The notes beneath the pieces were generated by a model, which saw only the letters and a list, made by a program, of their open reading frames with translations, had not been told where the DNA came from and made no database searches. Of a DNA stretch of 64,000 nucleotides, positions 52,575 through 60,844 are shown in pieces; position 1 is the first letter of the stretch; each line of letters opens with the position of its first letter. The translations under genes and the position numbers were made by a program. This DNA is from JAQVEB01 sp028698105 (GTDB lineage Bacteria > Bacteroidota > Bacteroidia > Bacteroidales > Dysgonomonadaceae): contig CAXYYA010000008.1 of the NCBI GenBank assembly GCA_964293155.1, positions 1-64,000 of the forward strand, in the 5' to 3' direction.

Positions 52575-52685
52575 AATTGGCCTCCCCCGCCCCCTCCAAA
52601 GGAGGGGAGTTGTGCGGGATAAAATTTAAATAAATGTTTGTCATTAGGCTACTGTTCTCCCCCTTCGGAGGAGTTAGAGGGGCCT
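52571..52685. repeat. C-run/G-run repeat pair between cupin and DUF438 genes
   Basis: CCTCCCCCGCCCCCTCCAAA, then GGAGGGGAG (about 52571-52610), and CTCCCCCTTCGGAGGAG, then AGAGGGG (about 52658-52685). Members of the same repeat family as 27582-27602. The 3' copy ends at the cupin stop. Confidence 0.6.
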
Positions 52686-53007
52686 ATTGTTTTATCATTG
52701 TCAGCACCATTTTAAACGGCTCAATGGCGTGCAGCGCGTGCGGGTGGTTGGCCGGCATAATGATGCAGTCGCCTTTTTTCAGAACATGTGGATTGCCGTC
52801 AATGCGCACTTCAGCTTCGCCGTCCAATACGTGCACCATGGCATCGTATGGCGAGGTGTGCTCCGTTAGTCCCTGATCTTTATCGAACGAGAAAAGCGTT
52901 ACGTTGCCCCATTCTTTTTTGATCACTTGTTTGCTGATGACGCCTCCCGATGAGTATTCAATGGAATCCTCCATCGGGAAAATTTTTGCGGGTTCAAAAG
53001 TTGCCAT
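52684..53007 (-). CDS. Cupin domain protein
   Basis: 107 residues, one cupin barrel. Metal-binding residues are in EHTSPYDAMVHVLDGEAEV (first motif, GxxHTSP-like) and IMPANHPHALHAIEPF (second motif with HPH). Substrate unknown; small cupins of this type often accompany redox or nitrosative stress genes. It is the first gene of the three-gene unit and lies downstream of a CRP/FNR-like dyad and a strong -7 box. Confidence 0.85.
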   Translation of the reverse strand: MATFEPAKIFPMEDSIEYSSGGVISKQVIKKEWGNVTLFSFDKDQGLTEHTSPYDAMVHVLDGEAEVRIDGNPHVLKKGDCIIMPANHPHALHAIEPFKMVLTMIKQ

Positions 53008-53025
53008 AATTTCTTTGTTTATAGT

Positions 53026-53116
53026 GATTGAATCAGATTGAATTAGATTGAATCAGATTGATGGCGCGCTATCCATCCTCAATCTTTTTCAATCTCAATT
53101 AATCTTACTCAATCTT
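53026..53116. repeat. Iterated GATTGAATCA units forming a hairpin in the 5' UTR of the cupin operon
   Basis: Left arm 53026-53062 repeats GATTGAATCA three times with variation. Right arm 53080-53116 contains AATCTTTTTCAATCTCAATT and similar units that pair with the left. The arms enclose 17 nt. Because the -7 box lies at 53128-53135 the hairpin would be transcribed as RNA. Function unknown. Confidence 0.55.
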
Positions 53117-53127
53117 ATTTGCCGCTA

Positions 53128-53135
53128 CAAAGATA
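53128..53135 (-). promoter_or_regulatory. -7 box of the cupin/DUF438/DUF1858 operon
   Basis: The minus strand reads TATCTTTG (exact consensus). The predicted start is about 53124, giving a 5' UTR of about 115 nt. Confidence 0.6.
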
Positions 53136-53156
53136 TTATTTAGAATCAAACTAAAT

Positions 53157-53172
53157 TGTAACCCAAGTTACA
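53157..53172 (-). promoter_or_regulatory. CRP/FNR-superfamily-like operator
   Basis: TGTAACCCAAGTTACA is a perfect inverted repeat (TGTAAC / GTTACA, 4-nt spacer). Its centre lies about 41 nt upstream of the start site predicted from the -7 box, the class II activator position. No clear -33 element is present at this promoter, which fits activator dependence. Confidence 0.6.
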
Positions 53173-53275
53173 GTTTTAAATTTTTATAAACATTTACATA
53201 CGTGTTAATAAAAGTAAATTACATTGTTTTTACCTGTTTTTAAGTTATATGTATTGATATCAGTGTTTTTCTTAA

Positions 53276-53610
53276 AAATGCAAGCTTGCATTTACAGTTT
53301 CACGGAAGAAAAGTAGCAATTGCAACGCTGCATTTGTCGTTTTTCTTCCTTTTTTTGCTTTTCGCGAAACGTTTTTTTACATTTCGTAGGATTTTTTCAA
53401 GACATAAACGTCGTTTTCTGTCTAAAAGAGCCCAATTCCTAAAAATGCAGCGTTGCATTTTGCGTTTCACCGCCGTGAAGTTGTAATTGCAACGTTGCAA
53501 TTGTCGGTTCAACGGAAAAATATGTTAATTGCAGGCTTGCAATTATCGGTTCACGCAAAAAAAGTGTCGATTGTAAACCTGCAATCATAAATGCGCAACA
53601 AATATATTCA
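53276..53610. repeat. 42-bp-period array of 18-bp palindromes upstream of cas6
   Basis: Six recognisable palindromic units start at 53276, 53318, 53443, 53485, 53527 and 53569: AAATGCAAGCTTGCATTT, AATTGCAACGCTGCATTT, AAATGCAGCGTTGCATTT, AATTGCAACGTTGCAATT, AATTGCAGGCTTGCAATT, GATTGTAAACCTGCAATC. Spacing is exactly 42 bp between neighbours, and 125 bp (three units less one base) across a gap whose two units are degenerate. Each palindrome is followed by a related tail (GTCGGTTCAACGGAAAA or similar). It is not a CRISPR array: the repeat differs from the cas-associated array and the between-repeat segments are themselves alike. Confidence 0.8.
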
Positions 53611-53815
53611 CTTTGCACGATTACAATGAGGGTACGATTAGAAAGAAGCCGTCATTTTACCGATACCATGTTGTATGTATCGTCAATTTTTTATTAGTGT
53701 AAAACCTTAATTGAATAATGCAGATTATTTTTTTACTTTTGTTATTTTTAATTAAAAATTGATTTTGTATCTTTACGCAATTCATATCGAGAGAAACACT
53801 AAATAATATGAGACG
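53611..53815. other. AT-rich region before cas6 with a weak promoter
   Basis: No gene. A -7-like TATCTTTA lies at 53768-53775. No TTG lies at the optimal distance; the nearest is at 53739. A three-codon open frame (ATG AGA CGA TGA, 53808-53819) overlaps the cas6 ATG in an ATGA arrangement and may couple translation. Confidence 0.4.
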
Positions 53816-54598
53816 ATGAGATTTAAACTCATTTTAGAACCCGAAAAAACGGGGCGGGAAGCTAAAATTCCGCTCAGCTATATGTATGAGCTTAGCTCGG
53901 CCGTGTATCGGATTTTATCTAAATCGAACGCCGAATTTTCGGAATGGCTGCACGAAAATGGTTTTCCGTTAGGCGCTAAAAAATTCAAGTTGTTTACTTT
54001 TTCTCGTTTACACGTTCCCGAATTTCGTATCGAAGGAGCGTATATGCGTATTCTGTCCAATACGGTGGAATGGCAGATATCGTTTCTGCCCGAACGCAGT
54101 ACGCAGGAATTTATCAAAGGTGTGTTTCAGGATCAAACTTTTGAATTGGGAGTTCGTGAAGCCAATATGCGGTTTCATGTCCGCGAAATAAGTGTGTTGC
54201 CCTCTCCTCAGTTTACAGATACAATGGAGTTCTATACTTTGTCGCCCCTGTGTATTTCTTTGAAAAGAGAAGACGGCGGTGTGGATTATCTTTCACCCGA
54301 CCAACCTCGAACGGCATCCCTGATACGGAATAATCTGCTGAATAAATACGCTGCTTTCATGGGAAAAGAATATCCTGCGGATTTTCCTTTTGTTTTTGAC
54401 GTACTGAGTAAACCTAAATCCGCCCTTATTACCATAAAATCAGGCACAGCGGAGCAAACACGGGTACGTGGATTTATGTGCCGTTTTCGGATAACTGCGC
54501 CCATAGAATTGATGAAAATAATGTATGAAGCAGGAATTGGAGAGAAGGGAAGTATGGGGTTTGGGATGGTGCAGACGGAAGAGAACAAAAATCTTTGA
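53816..54598 (+). CDS. cas6: CRISPR-associated endoribonuclease Cas6
   Basis: 260 residues with the double ferredoxin-like RAMP fold. The signature glycine-rich loop is near the C-terminus (EAGIGEKGSMGFGMV). It cuts the pre-crRNA in each repeat to leave an 8-nt 5' handle, here predicted AUUGAAAC. The first segment (RFKLILEPEKTGREAKIPLSYMYELSSAVYRIL) is typical of Cas6 of type I-B loci. A catalytic His cannot be picked with certainty. It is first in the operon; GC content is moderate, well above the following cas8b. Confidence 0.9.
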   Translation: MRFKLILEPEKTGREAKIPLSYMYELSSAVYRILSKSNAEFSEWLHENGFPLGAKKFKLFTFSRLHVPEFRIEGAYMRILSNTVEWQISFLPERSTQEFIKGVFQDQTFELGVREANMRFHVREISVLPSPQFTDTMEFYTLSPLCISLKREDGGVDYLSPDQPRTASLIRNNLLNKYAAFMGKEYPADFPFVFDVLSKPKSALITIKSGTAEQTRVRGFMCRFRITAPIELMKIMYEAGIGEKGSMGFGMVQTEENKNL

Positions 54599-54628
54599 AT
54601 TTTAATTAGGAATTGAATAAAGAAAGTT

Positions 54629-56281
54629 ATGATACGGGAAATAGTATTTGAAAAGACAGGGAACTTTTGGATAGATAATGGGATAGCGGGTCTATATAAG
54701 ATTATCTCTGCTCTAGATAACAAGGATATATTCTGTGAAATTACATCAGATAAGTTAAAAATTTCAATGGAGTCAGAAGCTCAAATTATTGATATTTTGA
54801 ATACGGCTCGAATTAAAGTAGGAAAAGAATACCTAAAAAAAACGGGGAATTTCGGTTGGATTTATAATAAGGATTCCGAATTTGAAATTTATGAAAGAAT
54901 AGACTTTAAAATGCATTTAAAGCCTTTTTTCACAGGCAAGACACCTAAAACAGAAGGAGCTTTATTATCTCCGGAGGCTAAAGATAATGAAGGAGGGGGA
55001 AGAGGAAGGAAAATGTCCGATTTCGAATATTCTAAATTTTTAAAGTTTAAAGAAGAGAATATGGGGAGAATCGAAAATAATAAAAAAATAAAAATTGAAA
55101 ATAAAGGGTTCTTAAACTCTCCCCCCTCTTACGAAATTGGCAATGATTTTATGTTATCTTTTTTAGAAAAAGGGAAAAAGGTTTGTGCTTTTAGTGGGAA
55201 AAAAGTTAAATATGCAGATGTAGTAACAGGAATGGATTATCCTTTTCTAACGGGGAAAAGTGGAGAATTGAATTTTTCTTCTTTCTTGGAATGTAAACCT
55301 CAATTATCTGCTTTTTATTCTTTTGTTGCCTTATTTTCATTTTATAATTTGCACTATCTTCTGCAAGACAATATGAAACACTATTTTGTTTTATATGATA
55401 ATGATTTAGAGGAATTGTCTGAGTTTTTAAATGCAATTAAGTTAAACATCGAACAAATAAATAAATCGGACTGGAGTAATTTCGAAACTGAAATCAATGG
55501 GACAAAATATGAATCCGAAGCTTTGTTCAATTTTTTAATTTCACTTTATAATCAGATAAAGCTGTATTTTGAGGAGGAAAAATGGAATCAAAGTAAATTA
55601 TATAAAAAGACTGTTTTCACCTTATCCAATGATAATAATATTTTCAGAAATGTAAAAGAATATACCTCTATAAGCAGTTTATTCAGTTTTTTTGAAGCTT
55701 TAGAATTTGATGATAAAAAACAGAGCTATTTTGTTCATTTCAAAAATTTTGTAAAATATTTTACTCAAAAATTAGGCACAGGGAAATATGATACAACTTG
55801 GAGAGATAAGCTATGCTATAGTATTTTAAATTTTCATCCGATTGCCTCTATTGTAGAATCTTATTTGGGCGAAGTTAAACTCAAAGAAGAAAGTGGAAGT
55901 ATTCCTTATTTAGATAAAATTTTTCTTATTTATAATCACAAAACCAATAAAAAAATGAATGCAGATTTAGTAAAACTATGCCAAAATATTGGCATAAATA
56001 TCGGCATATACTCTTATGTCGAAAAGGACAGAAGCTGCTTGTATTCTCTTAGAAATGCTAAAAGCAGAGTGGAATTTCTTAAGGCATTGGAGTTAATTCA
56101 ATTCCGAATTATGGAAAGCGAAAAAGTATCGGATCAATTTAAAACAAAAAATTATTTGGAATTTTTTACGAGTCTGCCTGATGGGAGAGATTGGGAAGAA
56201 TTAAAATCAATGGTTAGTATTTTTTCGATGAATAGTTATTTATACGAAAAGCAAAAAACGACAAAAGAAGAAATTAAATAA
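54629..56281 (+). CDS. cas8b: Type I-B Cascade large subunit (Cas8b, Cst1-like)
   Basis: 550 residues, very AT-rich and Lys/Asn-rich. The N-terminus (FEKTGNFWIDNGIAGLYKIISAL) matches the opening seen in Cas8b1/Cst1 proteins, which place a short G-N-x-F-I-D-x-G-I segment first. The zinc-motif region keeps one Cys (VCAFSGKKV) where the family usually has CxxC pairs, so that zinc site looks lost. The rest is helical. The role is PAM recognition and Cas3 recruitment. Identification rests mainly on the N-terminal motif and on its place between cas6 and cas7. Confidence 0.78.
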   Translation: MIREIVFEKTGNFWIDNGIAGLYKIISALDNKDIFCEITSDKLKISMESEAQIIDILNTARIKVGKEYLKKTGNFGWIYNKDSEFEIYERIDFKMHLKPFFTGKTPKTEGALLSPEAKDNEGGGRGRKMSDFEYSKFLKFKEENMGRIENNKKIKIENKGFLNSPPSYEIGNDFMLSFLEKGKKVCAFSGKKVKYADVVTGMDYPFLTGKSGELNFSSFLECKPQLSAFYSFVALFSFYNLHYLLQDNMKHYFVLYDNDLEELSEFLNAIKLNIEQINKSDWSNFETEINGTKYESEALFNFLISLYNQIKLYFEEEKWNQSKLYKKTVFTLSNDNNIFRNVKEYTSISSLFSFFEALEFDDKKQSYFVHFKNFVKYFTQKLGTGKYDTTWRDKLCYSILNFHPIASIVESYLGEVKLKEESGSIPYLDKIFLIYNHKTNKKMNADLVKLCQNIGINIGIYSYVEKDRSCLYSLRNAKSRVEFLKALELIQFRIMESEKVSDQFKTKNYLEFFTSLPDGRDWEELKSMVSIFSMNSYLYEKQKTTKEEIK

Positions 56282-56302
56282 TAACGCTAAAAAACAAATA
56301 AA

Positions 56303-57241
56303 ATGAATACACAAAATACCCCAAATTGTCTCAACATCGCTTATGTTTTTAAAACCTCATTAGGAAGTATTAACGGAAGCTGGACAGAAGGAAATATAAG
56401 TACTGTAAAAAAAATTACAACTCCTAATGGACAGCAAATCCCCTATGTATCGGGGCAAAGTTTAAAGTATCAAATTAGGAAAGCATGGAAAGAAATGGGT
56501 CTTGCTGAATTGCTTTCTGATGTAAAACAAGCAGAAAAAAAAGTAGGGGTAGATTTTACGGCAGGAGAACCTAATAATTATTTGGATGATGATCTTTTAG
56601 GCTATATGATTGCATCAAGCAGAGAAAATCGACGTAGAACTGCGGTCGTGAGAACATCTGCTGCAATTGGAATATTTCCTTTTAGAAATGACAGAGATCT
56701 AGGTACAAAATCAAAGGAACAAACAGGGGGAGATGTTTCGTCACGTGGAAATATTTTTGAAACTGAAATTTATTATAATTATTTCCGTGTAAATTTTATG
56801 ATAGAATTAGACCGTCTTGGAGTTTATCAGGATTTTGAATTGTCTAAAGCGGGAAAAGGAAAAACAAATAATCTCTCAATAGAAGAAAAACGAACACGAT
56901 TAATCCACCTTTTAAATGCCATTTCAAATATGTGGGGTGGAGGTAAGCAATCTCGATTACTTACTGATATGGCTCCTAAGTTTTTAGCAATAACTTTCCA
57001 AAACTCTAAAAATCCTATATTTTTAGAAACACTTACTTTGTCTGAAAATGAAGAATTAAATACAGCAGCCGTAAAGGAAGTATTAAAAGGTAATGATTCA
57101 ATTATTCAAAATAAATTTATTGGAGTACAAGCAGGAATTTTTAAAAATGATGTTTCTGAGGAATTAGCAGAATTTAATCCCGCTCCTATTCAAAAAACCT
57201 TTAATGATGTGATAGAATATGTTAGTAATCTAAACTTTTGA
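56303..57241 (+). CDS. cas7: Cascade backbone protein Cas7 (Cst2/DevR family)
   Basis: 312 residues. DevR/Cst2 hallmarks: LNIAYVFKTSLGSINGSWTEGN near the N-terminus, PYVSGQSLKYQIRKAWKEMG, RTSAAIGIFPFRNDRDLGTKSKEQTG, and NAISNMWGGGKQSRLLTDMAPKFLAI. It polymerises along the crRNA and holds its guide region. Separated by 21 bp from cas8b and 2 bp from the cas5 ATG. AT-rich like its neighbours. Confidence 0.92.
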   Translation: MNTQNTPNCLNIAYVFKTSLGSINGSWTEGNISTVKKITTPNGQQIPYVSGQSLKYQIRKAWKEMGLAELLSDVKQAEKKVGVDFTAGEPNNYLDDDLLGYMIASSRENRRRTAVVRTSAAIGIFPFRNDRDLGTKSKEQTGGDVSSRGNIFETEIYYNYFRVNFMIELDRLGVYQDFELSKAGKGKTNNLSIEEKRTRLIHLLNAISNMWGGGKQSRLLTDMAPKFLAITFQNSKNPIFLETLTLSENEELNTAAVKEVLKGNDSIIQNKFIGVQAGIFKNDVSEELAEFNPAPIQKTFNDVIEYVSNLNF

Positions 57242-57243
57242 AT

Positions 57244-57999
57244 ATGCGATTCTTGAAAATTAAATGTTTGGGAACGTTCAACTCCTATAGGCAGCCTGAT
57301 TTTCATACCTACCATAAAACCTTGCCCTTACCCCCTAAAACTACAATTGGAGGACTAATAGGAAGTGCACTTGGCATTTCTCCGTTTGAAGTAAATGAAA
57401 ATTGGTTACTAAAAGATAAGTTTAAGATGGGGATTGTAGGGCATAGTAATGGACAAGCTAATGATTTGTGGCAAATCAGAAAATATGAGAGTAAACAAAT
57501 TAAAGCCTATGATTTAGGGAAAGAATCTTTCCCATACAAAACAGCTGTAATAGTGCGTGAAATTCTTTACCAAAATAGGGTTACGCTGTATTTGGCTTTT
57601 GGCGAAGAAAAAGATTATTCTATTGTTAAATCGGCTTTTAATGCACCGAAATGGGCTTTGTCGCTTGGTCGCGAAGACGAGTTAATAAAAATTCAATCTA
57701 TTGAAGATATAGATATAAGTATTAAAAGTGGCGAGGCTAAATACAGTAATACCGTTTTACCTAGTGATTTGATCAATATAGAATATACTCCTTTGATAGA
57801 TCCCGTTTGGTCGGATAATTTATTAGACAAAGCACCTAAATCAGTAACTCTACCTATTTCTTTTTCTATGCAAAAAGAATCGGAAATTCGTCAAGGCAAT
57901 GAATATCGAAAGTTTACTTATGTGCATGAGTTGCCCATTTTAGTTAAAGAGGATGCCTATTTTGATACCAAAGATGATGTTTATTTTCAAATTTTTTAA
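57244..57999 (+). CDS. cas5: Cas5 (type I-B)
   Basis: 251 residues from the ATG at 57244 (a TTG six bases earlier overlaps the cas7 stop). The N-terminal RAMP signature is KCLGTFNSYRQPDFHTYHKTLPLPPKTTIGGLIGSALGI. It caps the 5' handle of crRNA and contacts Cas8b. In type I-B loci it is not catalytic because Cas6 processes the RNA. Its stop overlaps the cas3 ATG (TAATG). Confidence 0.92.
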   Translation: MRFLKIKCLGTFNSYRQPDFHTYHKTLPLPPKTTIGGLIGSALGISPFEVNENWLLKDKFKMGIVGHSNGQANDLWQIRKYESKQIKAYDLGKESFPYKTAVIVREILYQNRVTLYLAFGEEKDYSIVKSAFNAPKWALSLGREDELIKIQSIEDIDISIKSGEAKYSNTVLPSDLINIEYTPLIDPVWSDNLLDKAPKSVTLPISFSMQKESEIRQGNEYRKFTYVHELPILVKEDAYFDTKDDVYFQIF

Positions 58000-60308
58000 T
58001 GTTTCGATACGATAAAATATTAGCAAAATCCGATCCGGAAATTACGCTTGAAGACCATATTAAGGATTGTTTGAGTGTTTTTTCAAATGTAATTCAATGG
58101 AAATCAACACTGATTGAACTTATAGCTAAGAGATATGAAATAAGTAAAGAATTTCTAATTCTCCGCTTATTCATGACCGTGGCGTTTCATGATGTGGCTA
58201 AAGCTACAAGTATATTTCAAGCTAAAATCAGAAATGAATCATTGACGGGGCAAGAATCTCATGCTTTAAGCTCAATAATATTCCTTTATCCTTTAATAAA
58301 AGACAAGCCTTTAGCGAATTTTGGTAACAATCCTTATTTTCCTGAAATAATGAGCATTGCTACTCATCATAGCAGGTTGCATAAAGGAGTTTTTGATGAA
58401 ATTAGGTTAGATAATGAATATGCAAAAGAGTCGTATTTTGAATACTACTTTTTAATGATAAATGAACAGGCTAAGTTTTATCAAATTCCATTATGGAAAG
58501 ACATTTTATTTAGCACGGATATGTTGAAAGCTTCCCCCCGAAACTTACTTCGCTTTGGAATTATCAAAAATCTTGACAATAACGCATATATATATGATAA
58601 GACAAACAAGGCAAGAGACTTGTTTTTGCTGTTTAAATCCGTTTTGCATTATTGTGATTGGATTGCCTCTTCTAAAGATAATAGCTATAAATATGAGAAT
58701 GGCTTCAATAACAATTCCATTACAAAAAGAATGACCGATTTAAATGAAGAGTTTGAAAGATGGAATGATTTTCAATTGAGAAGCGCTTTAGCTTCTGAAC
58801 AAAACATTTTTGTTCAAATTGCTACCGGTCAGGGAAAAACTGAAGCGGCTGTGCTTTGGGCAACAAACAATAATCAATATCAAAAAATAATATTTCTTCT
58901 TCCTACAATGGTTACTACTAATAAAATGTATAAGCGCATGCTTCAATTTTTTGAAAGTAGGGATATTGTAGGACTTTCACATAGTGCAGCACAATATTAT
59001 TTAAAGGATGATGATGAAATAAGGGAAAATGAATTTCGGAAACATAGTTTGTATAATCGCACTTTTTTCAAACCCGTTACGGTTGCAACGGTCGATCAAC
59101 TGATTTATAGTTTTTTTAATTGGGGGCATTGGGTTTTGACGGGTGCTGCAAGTTATAATGCTAAAATTATTATTGACGAAATACATATATACGATGCATA
59201 TACATTTGGACTACTGCTTCAAGCAATCGAATGTATTCGACCTTTCAACAGCAAATTTGCAATAATGAGCGCTTCTCTTCCGAATATTTTAAAAAACGAG
59301 CTAGCGAAAGTCTTGCCAGATTATGTTTTGATTCAAGAGCCGGCTCATGATGAGAAACAACGGCATTTGGTAGAAGTTAAAGAATCTTTAATAGAGGAAA
59401 ATATAGAAACAATTTTAGAATATTTCAATGCAGGAAGAAAAGTATTGGTAGTTTGTAATACTATTGGAAAAGCACGTGAGATTTTTGGTAAATTAGAAAA
59501 TGTATGTCAGAAAAATAAAATGCTTTTTCATTCACAGTTTATACTTCGGGATAAGAGAAAAAAAGAAGATATTTTAGAAAATATAACGAAAAAAAATGGA
59601 GGTTATATCGCAGTTTGTACTCAAATAGTTGAAGTTAGTCTGGACATAGATTTTGATGTACTTGTCACGGAAAATGCTCCAATTGATGCGCTTATCCAAC
59701 GGTTAGGTCGTGTGAACAGAAAAGGTAAAATTAAAGAAAGAATCCCTGAATGGGAATTTGCGCCTGTTATTATTACGAAAGAATCGGTAAATAGCCGAAA
59801 ATATGTTTATAAAGAATTAAACAGCATCCTTATAGATACGTTCAACAAAATTTCCTTGAAGAGTAAATCAAATCAAGGAAATCTCAAAGAGAGAGATTTT
59901 CGTGAACTTGTGAATGATATTTATACCGAAGAATCTTTAGGCCAAAAGTATTTTGATGAAATCCAGAGTGCAAAAGAATTTGTAAAAGAAGTTTGGGGAA
60001 AAGTGCTTAAAAATGTATTTACATTAAATATTGAAGATGCAAAACTAAATGAAATATCATCAAGAAAATCAGATTATGTTACAGTTGATGCAGTAACATT
60101 AAGTCATTTTCAAGAAGAAGATTTTGATAAAATTGTTGCAAACGGAAGATTTGACATTCTCAGAGAATTTACTTTGAAGGTGCCTATACATTTAGCAAAA
60201 GAAAATAGTTTTAGACAAGTAAATAATAGTAATATTTATATTATCAATTTAGGATATGATGAATATGAAGGATTACATTTAAAACCAGATGATTCTAATT
60301 TTATGTAA
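57999..60308 (+). CDS. cas3: Cas3 nuclease-helicase
   Basis: 769 residues in one chain. The N-terminal HD nuclease has His64-Asp65 in VAFHDVAKA, plus ATHHSR. The SF2 helicase follows: Walker A ATGQGKT at 275-281, motif II DEIH at 393-396, motif III SASLP, and motif VI QRLGRVNRKG starting at 567. All elements for target-DNA unwinding and degradation are present, so interference should be functional. AT content is high across the gene. 2 bp separate it from cas4. Confidence 0.95.
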   Translation: MFRYDKILAKSDPEITLEDHIKDCLSVFSNVIQWKSTLIELIAKRYEISKEFLILRLFMTVAFHDVAKATSIFQAKIRNESLTGQESHALSSIIFLYPLIKDKPLANFGNNPYFPEIMSIATHHSRLHKGVFDEIRLDNEYAKESYFEYYFLMINEQAKFYQIPLWKDILFSTDMLKASPRNLLRFGIIKNLDNNAYIYDKTNKARDLFLLFKSVLHYCDWIASSKDNSYKYENGFNNNSITKRMTDLNEEFERWNDFQLRSALASEQNIFVQIATGQGKTEAAVLWATNNNQYQKIIFLLPTMVTTNKMYKRMLQFFESRDIVGLSHSAAQYYLKDDDEIRENEFRKHSLYNRTFFKPVTVATVDQLIYSFFNWGHWVLTGAASYNAKIIIDEIHIYDAYTFGLLLQAIECIRPFNSKFAIMSASLPNILKNELAKVLPDYVLIQEPAHDEKQRHLVEVKESLIEENIETILEYFNAGRKVLVVCNTIGKAREIFGKLENVCQKNKMLFHSQFILRDKRKKEDILENITKKNGGYIAVCTQIVEVSLDIDFDVLVTENAPIDALIQRLGRVNRKGKIKERIPEWEFAPVIITKESVNSRKYVYKELNSILIDTFNKISLKSKSNQGNLKERDFRELVNDIYTEESLGQKYFDEIQSAKEFVKEVWGKVLKNVFTLNIEDAKLNEISSRKSDYVTVDAVTLSHFQEEDFDKIVANGRFDILREFTLKVPIHLAKENSFRQVNNSNIYIINLGYDEYEGLHLKPDDSNFM

Positions 60309-60310
60309 AA

Positions 60311-60844
60311 ATGCAACTTACCGCCACACTTATAAATTTATATAATGTTTGTCCTCGCGAATGCTGGCTGCACGCCAACGGCATCACTATGGAGCACACC
60401 TCCGACATTGTGTATGACGGCAAACTGCTCCACGAAACCAGCTATCCGCAACGGGGGGAGCGAAACGAGGAAATGCTTATTTCTGCCGAATACGAGGGTG
60501 TTCCGCTCTTCGGACAAATCGATTATTTCGATGCGCGCACCCATACCGTCCACGAAACCAAGCGCAGCGACAAGGTGGACGAAGCGCACACGCGCCAACT
60601 CAAATTCTATCTCTGGCTTTTGGAACTTAACGGAGTGGAGGGCGTTTCGGGATTATTGGAGTATCCTAAATTGCGCAAAACCGACGAAGTTTATTTGACG
60701 GACGAAGACCGCGAACTTTTAAAAAAATCGGTACGCGACATAAACGCACTCGTCCAAAACGAAACTTGTCCCCCCACCATCAACGCCAAAATATGCAAAA
60801 GTTGCAGTTATTTTGATTTTTGCTACGCAGGGGAAGATGTCTGA
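60311..60844 (+). CDS. cas4: CRISPR adaptation exonuclease Cas4
   Basis: 177 residues. RecB-like nuclease motifs are GQIDYFDARTHTVHETKRSDK (metal ligands Asp, Glu, Lys) and RQLKFYLWLLEL. Iron-sulfur cysteines are in NVCPRECWLH and CKSCSYFDFC. It trims prespacers and checks the PAM. The gene is GC-rich compared with cas3, and the change occurs abruptly at about 60311. The last codon and stop (GTC TGA) are the first six bases of the inverted repeat that bounds the GxxExxY gene, so the native C-terminus may have been replaced. Confidence 0.94.
   Translation: MQLTATLINLYNVCPRECWLHANGITMEHTSDIVYDGKLLHETSYPQRGERNEEMLISAEYEGVPLFGQIDYFDARTHTVHETKRSDKVDEAHTRQLKFYLWLLELNGVEGVSGLLEYPKLRKTDEVYLTDEDRELLKKSVRDINALVQNETCPPTINAKICKSCSYFDFCYAGEDV

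Noticed and set aside
53276..53610. Second CRISPR array
   Set aside because: Repeat core is a short palindrome with variable bases, the segments between are similar to each other, and it does not match the cas-associated repeat.
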